Below are positions 37,901 through 49,410 of a stretch of DNA of 64,000 bases, one piece after another (the first letter of the stretch is position 1; each line of letters starts with the position of its first letter). The stretch spans positions 63,284-127,283 of the forward strand of contig JAKCWW010000248.1 of the NCBI GenBank assembly GCA_026260175.1, written 5' to 3'. The DNA comes from Reticulitermes lucifugus (taxonomy: Eukaryota > Arthropoda > Insecta > Blattodea > Rhinotermitidae). A program made the position numbers and the translations under genes. Under the pieces are notes generated by a model that had not been told where the DNA came from, did no database searches, and was given only the letters and a program-made list of their open reading frames with translations.

Positions 37901-40900
37901 TCATTTCTGTACCACCTGTTCATAAGAAGAAACGTTATTTAAAGAACGGATGTAATATTTACCTGATGTACGAGTACATCAGGCTTACATTCACTGATGT
38001 GAATCAAAATCGCATTTTCTTAACAAGATTTGGTGTAGATTAATACCAAAGGTTCTCAGATTTTTAAAGTATTTTTGGAGATGAATCATGCGAACAGATA
38101 AGAATTCCCCTTTTTATATCTATGTTACAAACATCTTACAATTTACGTGTGCCGCTACAAATGCAACAAACACAATCTCTGTCACGTGTACATGTTTAGG
38201 TGACCCTCTCTAACACGAAAGGACTGATGTGGGATGTTCCAACCTTCGGTCATCCACCATGGAATCAAATCATGGAATTTGATCTGGTCTTCAAACTTCC
38301 AAACATGACTGAGCTCTTCCCTAATTACAAGATAGCCTCCAGAGAGTACGATGCTCTGAACCAAAGTCACCATCAACACAGGCGGGACCGACGTCAGTTC
38401 TATCGTCAAATGGAGGACGTCCTGGATGTGTGAGTAACTAGCGCTGTCACATTTTGTATAAAAACGTGTGCACTCACCTACACTGCCCTCTCTGTCATTT
38501 GCTCATTTTATTAAGACCAAGACTCAGTAGATTTTATTATAGATATTCTGTCACAGAGACCATTAATTGAATCACATGTGGTAAGTGTTTGTTAAGAATA
38601 AAGGAATTTCCGTTAATTGGCCTTAAATGTAAATGAAGACTGAAAATGAAATAAGTATTAAGAAATAGATGGGTAAAAATGTCTTTCAACATTGGTATAA
38701 GGCAAGCGTATAGAGGCGAGCATTTATCATATAACTGTCTGTACCATAATTTTTTTTATTTTTTGTAACAAAGATATAAGGATATCTTAAAGCAGATTTT
38801 AACAAGAATGACATAACTAGAATACACACTTTCCGGTAATCCAGACATTTTTATTTATTTCTTGTTCTATCTGACGACTCTTTATAAACTTTATTGTTTA
38901 AGTAGCTTTGGATGACAGTGATAGCGAAATGCTTGAGTTTGATATGTTTTCCGTACACTTCGTAGAGAAACTGGCTAAAATATAGAAAATACACGTATAC
39001 GAGACCTTTCTCCCCGAGAGCCTTCTGAGGGTAAAATTGTTATATCTTTAAATAGAGGTGATTTTAAATGAAAGTCAATAAAATATTTAATATAAGTTAA
39101 GGCCGTTTTTGTAACCCCAGAATAAACATTGGCCAAGCCGTACCTTAGAAAGACGTAGAGAGCTAATGCACACTACACAGAGTCAGAAGTTTTCTGAAGA
39201 TATGGATATTACTTCAAAAGTGTAGGACGGACATCTAACCAGCTTGCAGCATGATAGCAACCAGGAAAAAAGTATATTTTGTGCGAAACCAAGAGCTTAC
39301 AGGAAACCAAAATTATTGCAAATACGTACAAAGGGACTGTATGCGTGTATTTATGGAAAGTTTTTTAATATTAGGGTGATGGAAGTTACAAATTTGTGTT
39401 TCTGGACCATAACAGGAAATACATTATTTTAATTGGAAAAATGTTGTTACTTTACATGAATTCAGAAGTTACTAAAATAAAAGATGAATGTCAGAAAAAA
39501 TCATAAATATGTGATATATCATCAGAAAACCTGCCCTCCAAAATTTACAATCAACAAATCACCTTACATACGAAGGTGTTATTATTTTAACATAGTAAAA
39601 GAAATAACACATCTGATCACAAAATTTATTTCATTACAGCCAAGGAGAAGACGGCCGTATGTGCATCTATCGCGCATTATGTGAAGCAAAGTACCTTCTG
39701 AAGCCAGGAAAATCATTCATAGAAGATGTCTTACACGTATTATTCAAGTGAGTACATCTCACGACAAATACAGAAACTTAGGAGTCAAATACAAATTAAA
39801 ATATGCTAATTCAAAGCCACTGAAATAAAAAACGAAGTATTTTAATTCCATTAAATGCAATCGAGGAAAGGAAAACTGTGGGAAAATATGACTCTTCTAT
39901 TGAAATATAGGCTCAGTAATTAATCAACTTACTCGCAAAGGAGAAAAATGTATGAAGTAGAATTTTATTGGGAAACTGATGGTCGTTCAGCTTGTACACA
40001 AACTATCAGACTATTAAGAAACTTAAAAGCTCAGTTTCCTATTCACAACAATCAGCCACTCTTTTCAGTGGCAGGTTTTTTCCAACACCAAACTTCACTG
40101 ATCATTCATCTAAGAAGTACTTTAATAGTAGTCAAATAGGTAAGTCTTATTCTTTCAGGATTACTAACTAAAATTCTAAACGTGCCTTAGCAACGTCCCT
40201 CGCGTGCTCTGTGTACTGCTCACCTCATCTTTCTTGATTCCATTATCCTTATAACATTTGGTGAGGGATACGCTTTACAAATCACTCACAACCTAGCGCC
40301 GGGTTGCGGAAGGTTGCAGCTATAACTTCGCCTCTCCCCTGTGCCGGTACAGGCTTCTCATGTGTTGACCATATTTTACACTTTATAAATACACCGATAA
40401 TCTTTGTAATTTTCTTCGTTCTCTGAATACTTATCTCACAGTTCCTAGTGTTCTCCACAATGTACTTCTGTCAGCTATAGAACAAGATGACAAATTCCTA
40501 TGCTCGCTACACTCTCATAGTTATGTTCAATAGTCTCAACTCCTCCAGTTCTTAGTAACTCCACTATGTTATGTAAATATTAAGTCACCAACTTAAAAGT
40601 TTCTAAATTAAATGCCTTTGATTGATTCTCACATCTAGTCTCCCTATAGCACTCGAAATCGTATGCAGTCTTGATAGCTTAGTGTGGCGGTCTCCAAATA
40701 AAAATGGTAGGCGGTTAAATGAAATTATTTCTAAATTCAACGCAAAATGCACATTATTTTCAGCACTAAAAATAGAATGTTTATCATTATATGGAAACAA
40801 ACCAAAAAGAACAAGTCATACACTTAATGACAAAATTGAAACGTGTTATAACTATCAAGTATACAGTTTATTTCACTCTTATCTCTGCCGACGCTTGTTG

Positions 40901-41591
40901 TGTGTATCCAAGGGTTGCAGCAAATATTTTGAGCCTATAACCAGGAGAAGAAAAACATTTTAATTCAAAAGTTTCTTCGACATTGGGCCGGGAAACTTTC
41001 TGTGATAAGAAAATGACCAGTAATAAGCTGTATAAAATGAAAAGGTGGGTAGCTTGCTAGCCGCGAGACGCGTGTTTGTGGCCCCTAGATCTGTGGGTAT
41101 AGTGGTCAGACTGCAGGCTAAACGACTGCAGAATCGCGGTTTAAATCCCGGTAACAGCCAAGATTTTTCCCTACTTCTGAGCGCCCAGACCCGTCCCAGG
41201 CCGCATATAGCCTCGTGCACAATCAGCAGAGGCGGCTCTTTCCCCGCAGGGTAAAGTGAATTTGATCACTCACCTCTACTTAGTGCCGAGTTAAAAATGA
41301 ATGAAGTTATGCCTCCACTCTCTGTCTTTATGGACTCAAAACAGACAGTTTTACTCTCGAAATTACTTTGGTATTACTGCCAGCGTTATAGCGTAACTGT
41401 TCTATCCCGTCCCCTTTCACGGGTCGGATATTGAATATGCCAAAGACTCTACTGTATTTTGTTTTCTCTGCAGGTCTCCTATAGGAAATGGTGAAGACGC
41501 AGAAGGATATGAGACAGCGGGGAGCCAGGAATCCTGCATGACTTGGTCCAAGGAGTGCCCTTACTCTCTGTTGCGCCTCATTACCTCCTGA
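34903..41591 (+). CDS. Gene E: DM4/DM12-family secreted protein, long introns
   Basis: Coding exons are 34903-35040, 38200-38429, 39640-39747 and 41474-41591, phases 0/2/2, 197 residues. Exon 1 is exactly 46 codons, as in F, G and H. It encodes the signal peptide MKCKFCFVLFLEVSIYFCGG and LTRKRRYLTFPAGSTFV. Exon 2 starts VTLSNTKGLMWDVP, has FKLPNMTEL (N-x-T sequon also present in F-H) and the basic motif HHQHRRDRRQFYRQMEDVLD. Exon 3 reads GEDGRMCIYRALCEAKYLLK (C-x5-C) and ends LHVLFK; its donor is GTGAGT. Exon 4 is the shortest (118 nt), with SCMTWSKECPYSLL (C-x6-C). Intron 1 (about 3.2 kb) contains a SINE interrupted by 90 Ns, so an unseen exon there cannot be fully excluded, though none is needed for the model. 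Sequence features place it between C/D and F/G/H. Confidence 0.9.
35166..35392 (+). mobile_element. SINE (family 1) interrupted by N run, gene E intron 1
   Basis: The box A-like 'gatagcgtagtcggtatagc' and box B-like 'gggatcgaatcccggtggg' precede 90 Ns. The 3' part after the gap ('gaaagagtagagctatacc', 'ctgggccttcgtggcctgtt') belongs to the same tRNA-like family by its typical tail. Confidence 0.75.
35240..35329. other. Assembly gap (90 N)
   Basis: Undetermined bases, inside a SINE. Confidence 1.
41050..41300 (+). mobile_element. tRNA-like SINE, gene E intron 3
   Basis: Box A-like 'gtgggtatagtggtcagact' and box B-like 'cgcggtttaaatcccgg' are spaced as in tRNA-derived SINEs. The tail 'cacctctacttagtgccgag' is shared with other copies here. 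Confidence 0.65.
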
Positions 41592-41663
41592 ACAGGCCTG
41601 ACAGTCGGCGTAATACGGAGTCATACAAAATGAAAAAATATAGAAATTAATTTGAAGTCTGAA

Positions 41664-41692
41664 GTGTGTGTGTGTGTGTGTGTATGTGTGTG
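41664..41692 (+). repeat. (GT)n microsatellite
   Basis: About fourteen GT units with one TA interruption. Confidence 0.9.
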
Positions 41693-42339
41693 CTGTGTGT
41701 AGTACCGTAAGTTTGAAAGAGGCGGTTTCGACCACAGGCAGATCCCAAGAAAAGGCCGCCTTTTCATATCCTTCTTGATATTCCAATTACACGTTTTCGA
41801 ACAGGTACACATAGTGTGCATGTACTCAGTATGTATCGTCCATCAATAACGGGTTTAAATACAAATATGGCCTGAAAACTTTCGCACAATAAAGGAAGCT
41901 TGCTAGCAACTCATCTATATTGGGAGATGTAGAAAATATGACAAAGAAGAAGCCATAATATAAACTGAGAGAGATTAAATGGAACTAAAAGACTTAATTG
42001 GACTTTACGAGAAGGAAAGAAATAAATAGTTAATGAAACAGCAGTATGTCGTAACCCACCAATACACAATTTTACAAGAGACAGAAAAAACTGGACAGAT
42101 GCTTAATGGACCAAAAATTAATGTTGTGTTTTTAAGAATACATAAAGAAAAGCGATTTTTTTTGTGGACACGACATTTTGACAGCAAGTGTGTTTGTAAC
42201 CCAACTTTCTGGTAAAGCGGGAATGTCATTTTGACGAATTGTGTGGGTTACGACAAACTGCTCTTTCATGAGCGAAACACTGAAAGAGGTGAGAAATTTT
42301 TACAACACATTTGAACAAATTACTACAATGTGAGGCAAA

Positions 42340-42445
42340 CGGGAGCGGAGAGTTATATCTCCTGGAATATGACGCCCTGTAGGTACGTAAATATTTACCG
42401 AAGTTTCGGAGAATCTTGTTGTCCCCATCTTCAGTGCAGTCAAAG
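42340..42445 (-). repeat. Penelope-like terminal repeat remnant
   Basis: On the minus strand it reads CTGAAGATGGGGACA ... TCTCCGAAACTTCGG followed by gtaaatatttacg, with 'gggcgtcatattccagg' at the far end. It matches the CTGAAGA-stem-GAAAC layout but has TTC where GTC is expected. Confidence 0.4.
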
Positions 42446-44582
42446 ATGGAGCTCTGGAATACCATGAAGAAGCAGATAACAAGGCCTCCCATAATGTCGA
42501 TAATTTTCACAAATTGACAGCGCTACTCGTAAATCAGAAGACTTTAATATTCAGGAGCTCCGCTCCGAGAGCCTGAAACCTTGCATGTAAGAATAAGAAT
42601 AAGTGATCTAAAACAGCATGTAATGTATAAATTTATAGAGTGAAGAACGAGAGGAAGACAATGAGAAGGGATCCGAAAGAGAAATGTTACTTTCCTTAAA
42701 TAATGACCTTACAATAAGAAGCGGCAGAATTTGATATAACCTTACGTGTTGCTGGACAACTTATGTCTCTACTTAGATTTGATTACAGGGTACTATTATG
42801 CTTAGCCATGCGTAATGTAGCCGCTAGTGGTAAGAATTGCAGCGTTTATGTTTACAGCAAGGTTAAATAAAGAAACTTTATTGAAACATTTATTTCTTTA
42901 GAGAAGTAGAAGCCTCCTTACCAACGGGTACAGGTTGGTTTTGCTTGAGGGGTAGAGGGAACGGGTTGTGACGCTGACAACATACATTCATCTGGTAAAA
43001 ACTATAAAGAAAGCCTGGATCTATACATCCACAAGAAGATACAGGCGTATAACTAGCTGAGAACCATTATTTACCTCTACTAAAACAAGAAAGGAGTTTG
43101 ATTCCGACGTCCCCTGTAACTATAGTGTTCGGTAATAAAAAAGAAGCCAACTGATGGGGTTGTGAATGCTGAAAATATGTATAAGAAAATGAGATTTTGA
43201 GAATTTTAACCATTGCAGTGTATAGACCAAAGTGAGATCTAAATGGCGACAGACTAGAGATGTTAAGGGAAACTATCTTATAAACACCAATGTTATACTG
43301 TAGAGTCAACGTGACATAGCACTCGTTACGGCAATTCGTCATGCCCGTAACAGAACATAAAAAATCGAGAATCGTATTTTCAAAATTGCAAGGTATTTTT
43401 CGTAAACAGACTTGGAAATATTCCAAAATTAATATTTCGATATATAACCTGTCTCAGTTCACACCACAGAATAAATAATGCAACTTATAATATAAAACTC
43501 TCTATGTTCAAGAAAGGCTCTTGGCGTCTTTGCTACTTTGTAAAGTTCAAACAGGATTATACCTATTTACATGTTTTGTTAGAAAGTCAAACAGTTTTTC
43601 AAGTCTTCCCATTAGCCACATGTACCAAAACGACGGTGACACGAACAAACAGGACACAACTGAAGGCAGTGCTGCTGTATGGAGGCAATGTTGTTCCTGT
43701 CTCATAGGCAAAACATCAGCAGAAGAGTCTTTTAGCGTGAGTATGCACAAAAAATACCAAAGAATTTTGTTGGTGAGATTATTTTCCAAAACAACTAGTA
43801 ACAACCAGTGAGCGAAATAACGACAAACATAGCATACGGCCGGCCTTCCTTTTCATGGGCTTTATCCACCTTCATCCTTGACTCCACATTGTACGAGTAC
43901 GCGTGTTTCATTTGCAATTAATGCACAAATCTCTTATTACTTTATCACACTTCTGTTGAATATTGCACCCACATGAAAAGTTCTTTATACAAAGAGAGGT
44001 CAAAATAAATTATTTTAATCCTTTAAATATCATTGGAGGTCTTAGAAATCCTTAACGAAATTGACAAAGAGGCTTTCAAGAAAGATAAAAAATTTACACG
44101 TGCTTTAAAAGGACAATGTACACTTCTTGTTTACAGCATACTACGACCTTCTGTACTTTAAAAATTGACCTGTTTTCTTCTAACACATATTCTTCACAGA
44201 ATTTGTTTTGGAAATCATTTAATTTCTGTGAGCCAAAATGGAGAAGGCAATTTTCAAGTTGTATCATGTGGCTACTTATTTAAGTTGTCATGTCTAAGTC
44301 ATTCTTTGAGACAGAGATGTAGAGGAAGAAAGAAGAGAAAGGATTTTCGAAATTATATTTAAAAATACCTGAGTATATTCTCCTCTTGATTTCACTAAAG
44401 CCTGTGTTTAATTTTTATTTTTTAAATGCCACAATTTAAAGAATTTATCAGGCTCTTTACTGCTGTCTTTCTTCTAGACTAGATAGTGGAAAAAGTTTTC
44501 ATGCTAAATTCTACCTAATTTTATTTATAGACGAACGTTTTCCAACCAAAGAAAACAGCTATAAATTCCTTACACATTTAAC

Positions 44583-44608
44583 AATAATAATAATAATAAT
44601 AATAATAA
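44583..44608 (+). repeat. (AAT)n microsatellite
   Basis: About nine AAT units, about 90 bp upstream of gene F. Confidence 0.9.
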
Positions 44609-44695
44609 CTTGAATGAGATTTTGTTATTGACCAAAGATTACAGAAAATATTTTCTTCCCACAGGTTCTCTGCAGGGGATTAAAATTTCACAGTC

Positions 44696-47600
44696 ATGAA
44701 AAAATATGTCTCTCTAGCTCTTGTGATGATCGCGATTCAGTACTGCGAATGTCATTTTGATCATCTAGGATGGGAAAAGAAGCTGTCAAGGTGGAAGAGA
44801 TACTTGAATTTTCCAACTGGAAGTAATGCTGTGGTAAAGTTTATGACTCACTCGTCCCCACTCATTTGTCCATACTTTCTCAACTGCAGAGATTAGGTAA
44901 ATTAGGTAACTTAATCATAAATTATGAGAATGCAAGAATTTGGAATCGGACCGTATAGGCCTATATCTGTTTATGTTATTACTTCGGGATTCGACTGAAC
45001 AGTCAGAAGAAAGCATGGACAAACTTACGTATAAAATAACACTGTGGAGCGTTCGCCTAACCATTACTTCCATTGAAACGCAACAAATACATTACGTTTT
45101 TGTTGTTTTTGACCTAATGTAGCCATAAACAGTAAACAATTGTTCATTGCTGCCATCGAAATGTAACAGTGATTTCCCTTTACATTATTGCCCAGCTAAT
45201 TCAGTCAACAATATAAAGTACTGAAGCCCTCAAGTTAAGTGACAAGATATTTTTTTTCGATTTTAACCAAATTTGGAGTTTCTGGACAAAATTTGTAGAA
45301 GTTCTCAATATGAAATTTCTCGAAAATCCGTCCAGTTCGAGCCGCGCTGATACATGCGGGCAGACATCACAAAGCTAATACTCGATGTATGCGGCTTATG
45401 CGAAAGCGCCTAAAAGCCCTCTTTAGGTTCGTTATTAGCTTAAGGCTGTGTATAATGTACAGGATCTTAAACAATTGATGGCTAATAAATTTATTGTGAA
45501 ATTCTCTGTTATGTAACCGAAAAGTGCAATATGTTACAAAAAGTCCCTTATCGGAGACCTGGCTCAGACAATGTTGAAGACCTAACTATTCGAGATTTTT
45601 AATCCTGTTCCTTCAACTACGCCTGTTTTTCTAAGTGGACTCTTTCAGTTTGGTTTTCCAACACACATTTCATTATGTCATGCATTTCTGTCTTTCAGTT
45701 TTTTTGCACCATATGATGGAAAAGGCCCACGTGCCTACTGGCCAAGGGGCTGCGTGGTTTGCAGGGCCGGTCTGGACGGGTGTAGAGAACAGAAAATGTC
45801 TTGCCCCCACCCGAGTTCGAACCCAAAATCTTCCAGCCCGTAGGAAGTCGCTATACCGGCCACGCTATCCCTGCGCATATTATAAGAATACTTCCCAATA
45901 TCTGGCCGATTACAGCAGATACAGTGTCGTAAAATAGCGGAATAAACAAATATAGCATAATGGTGTTGCGCCATTTTGTTAAGAATTTAATGCAATGAAT
46001 CTGTCTCAGGCCGCCATCTGTCCTGTCAGTCTCTTATAATGGTAACAAGGAGGGCCTACGAAAAGCTGAGGTTTTGTGTTCTGTTGAAGAGGATGATCGC
46101 CTCAGAAGACTTTGCTGCATTTAAAGGTAGTGACAAATTAAGGTTTTATTATGTGCAGTTGCAAGTGACCGTGTCGCCTGGGTTGATTTGGGAATTTACC
46201 AACGCGCCCATCGCAAGATGGAATGTAGTCCTGGCATGGGATCTCGGCTTCAGACTACCCAATAACACCCGAATGGCTTTCGGCGCGAGGGGTCGCAGGT
46301 ACTCAAAGAGCTGTGAAGTAGATTACTTCCTCCACAGGCGAGAAAGGCGGGAGTTGTACCGGAGCATCGAAGGAGTGCTGGACGCGTAAGTGGCCTGACT
46401 GTGACAACAGTTCAGGGGTAGGGCTAATCTTTGGACAACATGGGCACTTACATTACATAAAAAAATTATTCAGTACAGATACATCACTAAATGGCAGCTG
46501 TAAAATGTCTATAGAAATAATTCAATTCAATTCAATGGGTATTCATTAAAGTGCAGGCACCAATTCAAGGTGGCAACATCAACAAACCAAGAGAAAAGGA
46601 GAGTCAAAAGATAATAATAAAAACATGAACTACCACGACTTTAATTAAAAGAGAAAATCAAACCGAAAGGAGGAAGACTATAGGTGACCGTGTTGAGTGT
46701 GTCGTAATACAAAATAAGGATATAATTGTACAGTAAAGATGCGATTGATAAATAAAAACATCGTTTATCAATAACAATATTAATAATTATATTAGCAATA
46801 ATAGAAGCAGTGGCATAAATTATTCAATTCATTATAAAAGCCTTTATTATCACTTATGCCTTTTAGATAAAGGCAGCTACATGTATGAAGAGCCAGATAT
46901 TTTGATACTAAAAAAATGACTCTCTATTATACGAACCAGCTTACCCTGTACAACTCCTTAGGGCTCCAGAATATTGATGCACCCAGGATTTCTAGAAAAT
47001 CGGCACATGAAAGTGGCAAGGTTGTCAGCCCTACGCACTAGCCGCTTTTATCCCCCAGGAGATATATCTGGTACTCATTTCTGTTACAGGCTAAGTCGAC
47101 CCCAGGTTTGTAGTGAGGCCGGAAAGATTAAGTCAATGAAAAATTCCATTGACCCCATCGACCCCGCGACCTTCCGGCTTGTACCGCAGTGCCTCAACCA
47201 ACTGCGCAACCGCGTACCCCCTATGTTATACGACGGTCGCTCCAAAACTAATGCCTAAATTTTTCAAAATGTACCATTTTTTCTACAGATTTGTTATTGA
47301 TATATTTCTCGCACATGAAAATTCAGTCCGTACCTCGCAAATAACACAGTGCGATCCCATAATAAGAATCAGTGTGTGAAGGTTGTATAGATAAATAATC
47401 GCTGTTTATTTCGAGAATCGTATGGAATACATACAAGCATCATGTAGACAAAATTGAGAGTCGTCAGTTAGATATTGAACGTTAAGAGGGCCTGCTTAAG
47501 AGGGAGTCTTTGATATTTGTATTTCGCGTAAACCCCACGCTGAATTGCTTGCATGAACTGAGTGCAGAAATTGTATAAATACATTGATGTCTATGTACAA

Positions 47601-49410
47601 ACACTGCGCTGTGAAGCTACTATCTTGTATAATGAGTGAGACGGACTGCAATAAGAGAACTGTAATGATTATATTATGTTTACAGGTATGGAATAGACGG
47701 TCATGTGTGTGTACTCACGACGCTGTGTGAGGCCAAGGATCGTCTGAAACCCGGAAGGTCGCTTGTGGAAGATATCCTGCACATTATATTTACGTAGGTT
47801 AATTAAAAATCACAGGTTACAAGTGTCACGCTAAAGAAAATATTTTCATCTACTCCAAACTAGAATCCACAATCTTTTTCCAACGTGGATACATCGTACA
47901 CAAAACATACCTAATGCAAAATATTTTCCCACGTTAATCCTACAATTCTGTCTAAACTTTTTCATATTTCGAAAATATTATAACAAAGGAAGCATTACAT
48001 TGCAAATAATTTTCTTTTAGGATTTGAAATATTTCGACGTCACCTACGCTATCCTCATGGAACTCTACACCAAGATTTAAAGTTCCCTAAAGATGGCATA
48101 AGTAACGCCGAAACATGTAGGAGCGATATAAAATTGTATTGGTATATTATCAAGGGTGCATTTGTTGGTGTCGTAAATGAACAATTTAATTCAATCAAAA
48201 TGAACGGAATAATTAATGCCAAAATTTCTCTTAATTACATTCGTTATTCACGCGCTATTAAATGGGACTGACTTTATGACTAAAACCTGAAACACATGGT
48301 TACGTCATGCTTTGTGTAGCCCAGGTCTGACCTTGTTGTATGGGACTATCCACTTTACGACCAGAAATTTTCTTCGCCAACTCGAAACAATCGGGTGACA
48401 TTTTGCTCATTATCTAAAGAAATAAAATGCACAGTAAGCAATGTTTCAAGTAATCGTGATTAGGATCTAAGAGAGGAAAGTAATATGAAGATGAAAAAAC
48501 GTGCTGAATTGTGGGGATTCGTAATTTGTAATTTTTCAGAGATTATTGTTAGGGTGAAGTGTACAGGGCATATAGAACCTACGATAAAATAATAAATTCA
48601 TAAAAATATTGCGTGAAATATTTTGATTGATAATATTAATCTTCATCTCAAAGAATGTGCGGAGTTCTTTTAACTGGCTGAAGACAGAGGCCAAAAGGCA
48701 AAGTTGCAGGGATAATATGTGGGCTTCATAAAACTGTAATTAGGCTATTGTTTCCATGAATCGATTATTTGGGTGATAAATAGCTTCCAGAGAGGAACTC
48801 TGTGCTATGCAATACTTTAAAGTCCTTACTTTCTTAAGCAGTGTGAAAGAATTATTTCACATTTCCAAATTAAAAGAAGATTTTCTAAAGAATATTTTCA
48901 CAAAGCCTGTACTAATGAACACCTGCTATTTCGTCATTGAAAGAAAAGACAACCTGGCATGGCTAGATGTGGAGCTCAAGTTGTGATCTATGTTCAGTGT
49001 CTCGTGACACAGTCGCACATAGTACAATAGTGTAGGAAACCCATATACTAAGTAAGTCGTCAAACTGAGATTCCCGCATTACTAGACAGTGGGGTTTAAC
49101 ACACAAACCTTCCGTCTAAATGTTGTATCCATAAAAATGTTGCTTCTACTTATATTTTCTTAAAAACATAACATGCTTAAGTTTTGATCTATTAATGATA
49201 GTCGATTTTTTCTGTCTCCTGTAAAATTGTGTGTTGGTGGGTTAAGACAGATTGCTGCTTCATGACAGCTCTTTTTCTCTCTACAGAATTCCATACGGAG
49301 AAGGGGACGAGTTTGAATCAGATGGTTATGATCGACCAACAACTGATACCTTCTGCAAATCTCTCGGAACACGATGCCCATTTTCTTTACTACAGCATCT
49401 ACTTCTGTAA
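44696..49410 (+). CDS. Gene F: DM4/DM12-family secreted protein
   Basis: Coding exons are 44696-44833, 46159-46385, 47686-47793 and 49287-49410, phases 0/2/2, 198 residues. MKKYVSLALVMIAIQYCECH is the signal region. Exon 1 ends LSRWKRYLNFPTGSNAV; here the basic site is R-W-K-R, still fitting R-x-K/R-R. An acceptor-like ttcttcccacag about 30 nt before the ATG points to a non-coding leader exon. Exon 2 (227 nt, same as G and H) has LIWEFTNAPIARWN, FRLPNNTRMAFG with a sequon, an extra cysteine (SCEVDYF) and LHRRERRELYRSIEGVLDA. Exon 3 has VCVLTTLCEAKDRLKPGRSL (C-x5-C). Exon 4 has IPYGEGDEFES, then FCKSLGTRCPFSLLQ (C-x6-C). The exon-3 donor is GTAGGT. A tRNA-like SINE lies in intron 2. The close match to G and H suggests recent duplication; function unknown. 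Confidence 0.92.
45230..45430 (+). repeat. Dispersed repeat, copy 2 (pair with 17880-18060), gene F intron 1
   Basis: Shares 'atgaaatttctcgaaaatccg', 'gggcagacatcac', 'aaagctaatactcg' and 'gcgaaagcgcctaaaag' in order with the first copy. Confidence 0.5.
45725..45885 (-). mobile_element. SINE (family 1), minus strand, gene F intron 1
   Basis: The minus strand reads 'gcagggatagcgtggccgg' (box A side) and 'ttgggttcgaactcgggtgg' (box B side), matching the copy at 35166. Confidence 0.7.
46975..47235 (-). mobile_element. tRNA-like SINE, minus strand, gene F intron 2
   Basis: The minus strand starts 'ggggtacgcggttgcgcagt' and continues to 'ggaaggtcgcggggtcgatg', a box A/box B arrangement. The body is GC-richer than its surroundings and has no coding exon. 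Confidence 0.6.
48084..48122 (+). repeat. Degenerate hammerhead-like motif, gene F intron 3
   Basis: CTAAAGA at 48087, GGC/GCC stem, GAAAC at 48110 and GTA. One core base differs from CUGANGA, so activity is unlikely. Confidence 0.35.

Larger units (their letters stand above)
41592..44695. other. Intergenic E-F
   Basis: It contains a GT microsatellite (41664-41692), a poly(A) candidate at 41888, a degenerate hammerhead/Penelope-like repeat on the minus strand (about 42340-42445), and an AAT microsatellite (44583-44608). Open frames on both strands show no recognised domains. Confidence 0.5.

Noticed and set aside
37849-38043. Open frame with HKKKRYLKNG, resembling the exon-1 K-K-R-Y-L motif, in gene E intron 1
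   Set aside because: It lacks the F-P-x-G-S block, a signal peptide and a donor at the right place. Probably chance in lysine-rich AT DNA.
43067-43426. Minus-strand 119-codon open frame between E and F
   Set aside because: No recognisable domain or signal, and no splice or repeat context that would support a gene.
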